In this document: positions 60,851 through 64,000 of the stretch, piece after piece
Numbering within the stretch: position 1 is the stretch's first letter
Layout: each line of letters begins with the position of its first letter
Origin: Agrobacterium larrymoorei
GTDB taxonomy: Bacteria; Pseudomonadota; Alphaproteobacteria; Rhizobiales; Rhizobiaceae
Length of the DNA: 64,000 bases
Direction of reading: 5' to 3'
Assembly (NCBI RefSeq): GCF_030819275.1
Contig: NZ_JAUTBL010000002.1
Location: 2,234,501-2,298,500 of the forward strand
Program-made: the position numbers and the translations under genes
Notes under the pieces: model-generated
The model's database searches: none
Seen by the model: the letters and a program-made list of their open reading frames with translations, nothing else
Told to the model about the DNA's origin: nothing

Positions 60851-61054
60851 ATGGACTGGAACCGCGTTGAAGGTAACTGGAAGCAGGTCAAGGGTAAGAT
60901 CAAGGAGCAGTGGGGCAAGCTCACTGACGATGATCTCGACCAGATCGCAGGCAAGCGCGACCAGCTGGAAGGCAAGATTCAGGAGCGTTATGGCGTCGAA
61001 AAGGATCGCGTCAAAAGCGACGTCGACAGCTGGTACGGTCGCCAGGGCTGGTAA
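60851..61054 (+). CDS. CsbD-family stress protein
   Basis: A 67-residue helical hydrophilic protein, MDWNRVEGNWKQVKGKIKEQ, then WGKLTDDDLDQIAGKRDQLEG, the complete CsbD domain. GAGGAG precedes the ATG. Members are induced by general stress; their mechanism is unknown. Its position near dps fits a stress role. Confidence 0.93.
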   Translation: MDWNRVEGNWKQVKGKIKEQWGKLTDDDLDQIAGKRDQLEGKIQERYGVEKDRVKSDVDSWYGRQGW

Positions 61055-61080
61055 TCCAAAAAAATAGAATTATCGTCGAC

Positions 61081-61113
61081 AACGGGCTGCGCAACGCGCG
61101 GCCCGTTTGTTTG
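61081..61113 (+). terminator. csbD-gene terminator
   Basis: AACGGGC/GCCCGTT stem with an inner GCG-CGC extension and a TTGTTTG tail, 26 nt past the csbD-type stop. Confidence 0.75.
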
Positions 61114-61126
61114 TGGGCAGGTCGCC

Positions 61127-61528
61127 TTACTGGCGGGTCACACCCTCGCCGAGCACCTTCTCAGGACTGACATCCACCATCCAGCCGATCCCCCTGAACG
61201 GCACACCGTCCCGGTCGTAAATCAGCCGTCCGCCGACACGTATGAGCCTGAACCGGCCCGGCTCATATTCAACGGGATATTCTTCCTGATAGAAATTGCC
61301 GTAGAGAAGGCTGTCATGGATCGCCTTTGCCACACGCTCTCGGTTAACAGGGTCGATCTTCATCAGAAAGACCTCGATCGGAAGCCCCTCCGCCGCTTCC
61401 ACCTCGGGCACGCCGCAAAGCGCTGCGCAGACGCGATCGAGCGACAACCGGTTCTCGATAATGTCCCACGTATGATAACCGACCTCACTTGGGTCCCTGC
61501 CCAACAGGCAATCCATTTCCCACTCCAA
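61127..61528 (-). CDS. Stand-alone PAS domain protein
   Basis: A 133-residue protein that is one PAS_3-like domain (WDIIENRLSLDRVCAALCGV, then EEYPVEYEPGRFRLIRVGGR and RDGVPFRGIGWMVDVS). No output domain is attached, so it would act as a small sensor or partner protein. Orphan; target unknown. Confidence 0.82.
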   Translation of the reverse strand: MEWEMDCLLGRDPSEVGYHTWDIIENRLSLDRVCAALCGVPEVEAAEGLPIEVFLMKIDPVNRERVAKAIHDSLLYGNFYQEEYPVEYEPGRFRLIRVGGRLIYDRDGVPFRGIGWMVDVSPEKVLGEGVTRQ

Positions 61529-61971
61529 ATCCAGATCACAGCCCGCCGAACCCAGGACGCGCAGACCGCTTGCACATATCCTAGGCAGTAATGCCTATAC
61601 GGGCAATTTAAGGGAACACTAACATTTGTAATTGCCACCGGTGAAGTGTCGATTTCATTAAAACGACACTATCAACGAAATTTGTGCGCAAAACGAGGCG
61701 GCCAAGATGAAATATCCCGCGCATTATATGCATTCGCAAGTATCGCTGCCGGTTTGATCTTGGAAATACCAGCGGCCAATTCAACCGGAGACAGAAACGA
61801 CCTCTTCCACTCAAAAGTATCCCTTTGATGCCGCACGCCCTCTGAGCGAAAGGCCTCAATACAATCTTTAAGAGAGAAACTATCCAACGATCAGCAAGTG
61901 TTGCCGGGAATCTACAGCTTTTTCAACCAAAATGCGCTTGAGTATTTTCTCATATACAGGGAGTAAACACC
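61529..61971. other. Intergenic region, no supported gene
   Basis: 443 nt of lower-GC DNA between the PAS gene and the porin gene. Short reading frames on both strands lack ribosome sites and family resemblance. The right end, including TTGAGTATTTTCTCATATAC, must hold the porin promoter and leader. Confidence 0.45.
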
Positions 61972-62625
61972 ATGAAAAAGACGATCATCACCCTCGCCCT
62001 AGTGCTCGCTGCCTCAAGCGCAATGGCAGCAGACGCAGTTTACGAAACACCAGCAGCACCTGTCGCAGACGCTGTCCCGGCCTTCAGCTGGACTGGCTTC
62101 AATGTCGGTATTCAAGGCGGCTACAACTGGGCCAATCAGGATGTTTCGCTCCTCGGCGCGACTGGCTCCGCGGACGTCGATGGCGGCCTTCTCGGCGGCT
62201 TCGTCGGCTACAACCACGAACTCGGCAACAACTGGGTCGTCGGCCTTGAAGCGGACTTCGAAAAGAACTGGGCGGATGATACCGCCGACGTTCTGGGCAC
62301 GCCCCTGACCTACGGCCTCGATTGGCAGGGCTCCGTCCGCGGCCGCGTCGGCTACGCCTTTGACCGCGCGCTGGTCTACGGTACGGCCGGCTGGGCCTAT
62401 GCCCGTGGCTTCGCAGAAGTTCCAGGCTTCAGCGAAAAGGAAACCTTCAACGGCTACACCGTCGGCCTCGGTGTCGATTACGCCTTCACCGATATGATGT
62501 TTGGCCGCATCGAATACCGCTACACCGATTTCGGCGACAAGAACTTCGATCTTGGCGCAGGCGCTACGCTCAACTCAGACGTCAACCAACACGCCATCCG
62601 CGTCGGTCTTGGTGTGAAGTTCTAA
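61972..62625 (+). CDS. Outer-membrane beta-barrel protein (Omp25/Omp31 family)
   Basis: A 217-residue protein with a signal peptide (MKKTIITLALVLAASSAMAA). The eight-stranded barrel has the family start FSWTGFNVGIQGGYNWANQD, repeats of the type GGFVGYNHELGNNWVVGLEAD, and the terminal HAIRVGLGVKF with aromatic last residue. It is an outer-membrane surface protein as in Brucella and Agrobacterium. Confidence 0.93.
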   Translation: MKKTIITLALVLAASSAMAADAVYETPAAPVADAVPAFSWTGFNVGIQGGYNWANQDVSLLGATGSADVDGGLLGGFVGYNHELGNNWVVGLEADFEKNWADDTADVLGTPLTYGLDWQGSVRGRVGYAFDRALVYGTAGWAYARGFAEVPGFSEKETFNGYTVGLGVDYAFTDMMFGRIEYRYTDFGDKNFDLGAGATLNSDVNQHAIRVGLGVKF

Positions 62626-62708
62626 AGGTAGAAGTACACGTTGATCTGAGGAAGCCCGGCTTGTGAACTGACCCCCGAGATTTGGACACCCAACCTCGGG
62701 GGTTTTGC

Positions 62709-62873
62709 ATGTCCAAATACAGTTTGGCTTTGAAGCGGGAGGTTGTCGCGTATTATGGCGATGGCGCGCACAGCTACCGAGAGATTGTTTTGCGTCTCGG
62801 GTTCCACATTTTCATGATCCGCAGGGGGGCGCAGTCATTCGGCACATGGCGTGGCTGGTTTATCTCGCAAGTA
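62709..62873 (+). pseudogene. IS150-like orfA fragment
   Basis: It starts MSKYSLALKREVVAYYGDGA and continues SYREIVLRLGF, the N-terminal helix-turn-helix of IS3-family OrfA. After about 40 residues similarity ends and the frame runs into unrelated sequence. Confidence 0.7.
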
Positions 62874-63057
62874 TAGCCACTATGATTCGCAGCTCAGGCT
62901 GTCAGCCCTTGAACGAATGTGGAAAAATAGATTGTCCCGTCGGAAGGTGACTGCGCCTTTTTAACATTCGTACAGCTTACATCTCAGTCTGGGAGGATCG
63001 CTATGACCGCAGCGACCTTGATGCCTTGGCTCCGCGTTAAAAGGAAGGCCGCGCTCT

Positions 63058-63201
63058 ATGCCCAAGCCGCCTATCGACCGCTTCAAAAGCATCGACAGAC
63101 TACGCGACGGCGTCGAGGGCTACATTCACTACGGCAACAACGACCATATTCGCTTAAAACTAAAAGGGCTAAGCCCTGTGCAATACAGACCCAGCCTTTA
63201 A
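63058..63201 (+). pseudogene. IS150-like orfB C-terminal fragment
   Basis: A 47-codon remnant whose end, YIHYGNNDHIRLKLKGLSPV followed by QYR, is the C-terminus of IS3-family integrase OrfB. The catalytic DDE core is missing. It lies 33 nt before the right inverted repeat. Confidence 0.75.
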
Positions 63202-63280
63202 ATCATCCCTACCAATACACCGTCCAACTCTATGGGGTCAGTTCAAAGCGAGTCCCATCGTCAATGCGGGACGGTATTGA

Positions 63281-63412
63281 CTACTGTGTTTGCTTGAGCA
63301 ACCATAGGGTCGCTCCCGCCAACACGTACAGTCCGGCAAAAACAAGTATTAGTATCTGCAAGGCTTTCGTCAAACGGGGATCTTGGTGTTGTTTCTTTGG
63401 CGGCTTTTTCAT
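63281..63412 (-). CDS. 43-residue single-pass membrane protein
   Basis: A tiny gene: a basic head MKKPPKKQHQDPRLTKA, then one membrane helix LQILILVFAGLYVLAGATLW and a short LLKQTQ tail. The topology is sensible and the helix is clean. No strong ribosome site is seen (AAAATAGCT before ATG), which lowers confidence. It begins 36 nt beyond the IS remnant. Confidence 0.4.
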   Translation of the reverse strand: MKKPPKKQHQDPRLTKALQILILVFAGLYVLAGATLWLLKQTQ

Positions 63413-63489
63413 AGCTATTTTAGCTATATCTAATTATCAGTACTTCAAAGAACCAAAATTGGGCTAGGGCATCGTCAAGTTTGAAGTAA

Positions 63490-63696
63490 TCAACCTTGCG
63501 ACAGGCCAGCAAAGATGATGACGCCGCGAGACTTTGGCGTGATAGGGATTGCCGAGGACATTGCCTGACCAGGCGTGACTCTCGGCTGTGGAATTTTCAA
63601 TGTTGTCAGCATGCCGCCAACGATCTGGAAGATAACGCCAACAGAAGTTTCCGCACTGAGCTGCGCCGAACATTGCATGAAGAGGGCGAAGAACAC
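63490..63696 (-). CDS. Uncertain small protein
   Basis: A 68-residue frame from a GTG (FFALFMQCSAQLSAETSVGV, then PQPRVTPGQAMSSAIPITPK). It has a signal-like N-terminus. Removing one A from the five-A run just upstream would extend it to an ATG (MKITIAADVFF...), so it may be a degraded secreted protein. No family or ribosome site supports it. Confidence 0.25.
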   Translation of the reverse strand: MFFALFMQCSAQLSAETSVGVIFQIVGGMLTTLKIPQPRVTPGQAMSSAIPITPKSRGVIIFAGLSQG

Positions 63697-63948
63697 ATCG
63701 GCGGCAATGGTGATTTTTCATGAGGGCTGCTTTTTTGCGGAGTGAAGCAGAGAGCACTCAAAGAACAATAATGAAGGCTTTTGTCGATCCCTTTTGCCAG
63801 GAGAACCAGAATTTTAAAAATTCCGACTGCGAGTGTCAAAATTCCGAAACCGCGCTACAGAGTACAACAATACGTTCGGCACGAGATTGTCACCTATGTC
63901 TCAGGTACAAACTGTTACCTATCTCTTCGGTCCGGACAATTGGGAAAA

Positions 63949-64000
63949 TGGTAGCGGGAGAGGGACTTGAACCCCCGACACGCGGATTATGATTCCGCTG
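63949..64000 (-). tRNA. tRNA with anticodon CAU (Met, elongator-like), partial
   Basis: The 3' 52 nt are in the window. The anticodon arm is GCGGA-ATCATAA-TCCGC with anticodon CAT, then GTGTC, the T arm GGGGG-TTCAAGT-CCCTC, acceptor strand TCCCGCT, discriminator A and encoded CCA. The 5' half lies beyond base 64000. An elongator Met tRNA is most likely; an Ile2 tRNA (lysidine-modified CAU) cannot be excluded without the D arm. Confidence 0.92.

Larger units (their letters stand above)
62664..63245 (+). mobile_element. Decayed IS3-family (IS150-group) element
   Basis: Perfect 12-bp ends TGAACTGACCCC (62664-62675) and GGGGTCAGTTCA (63234-63245) bound a 582-bp remnant. Inside the left end is the usual protective hairpin ACCCCCGAG/CTCGGGGGT. 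Only the first part of orfA (62709 on) and the last 47 codons of orfB survive. The full element would be about 1.2-1.4 kb, so over half is lost. Confidence 0.85.

Noticed and set aside
61672..61887. 71-codon minus-strand frame before the porin gene
   Set aside because: TTG start with no ribosome site, and not protein-like; kept only as intergenic DNA.
1..64000. CRISPR array, prophage or replication origin
   Set aside because: No regularly spaced direct repeats, no phage structural genes and no dnaA/repC-type context were seen.

Overview
The window reads as chromosomal DNA of a Rhizobiaceae alphaproteobacterium, most like Agrobacterium. The reasons are a eukaryotic-type GlnII with a divergent gstI-type gene, the sciP-ctrA-chpT cell-cycle genes, a purA-rpoH-rluD neighbourhood, hmuTUV with a divergent IsdG-type gene, a TctCBA carrier, an Omp25-type porin, and several families of palindromic intergenic repeats of the rhizobial kind. 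The genus is an inference from gene content and order; no search was run.

Layout. 1-11739 is a nitrogen block. It holds urtABCDE (urea ABC importer, minus strand; urtE is cut by the window edge), gstI, a sigma-54 promoter with glnII, and a 1132-residue NCS1-permease/hybrid histidine kinase fusion overlapping a LuxR-type response regulator. 11740-13778 is repeat-rich, with a 355-bp element bounded by inverted repeats, a small P-loop NTPase and a small secreted protein. 13779-19513 is the branched-chain amino acid importer livHMGF, a DUF6867-type membrane protein and livJ, with livM broken by a one-base frameshift. 19883-25705 holds cysQ and the CtrA control module (sciP, a FliJ-like gene, ctrA, chpT) ending in an EipA/DUF1134 gene.

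25972-33188 is more accessory: a coiled-coil membrane protein, a frameshifted beta-lactamase-family gene divergent from a TetR regulator, a BKACE enzyme, a LysR regulator divergent from an SDR, and a DMT permease. 33321-41319 is housekeeping: purA, a very acidic His/Glu-rich membrane protein, rpoH, rluD, an rRNA methyltransferase and a lysozyme-like lipoprotein. 41372-51044 carries an mhqD/mhqO-like pair, ung, a glyoxalase, ybaN, the haem locus (hmuTUV facing hmuQ-hutX) and purU.

51100-59082 is a TctDE two-component system, an iron-type periplasmic binding protein and tctCBA. An IS110 element with a probable bridge-RNA end, and a separate 86-nt cloverleaf-like inverted-repeat structure, sit between the binding protein and tctC. 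59312-64000 has dps, csbD, a PAS protein, an Omp25-type porin, a decayed IS150-group insertion sequence and the 3' part of a tRNA with anticodon CAU.

Three dispersed repeat families (called A, B and C here) occur at a dozen sites, nearly always just after a stop codon or between convergent or divergent genes. Many copies carry a GANTC site, the target of the CcrM methylase.
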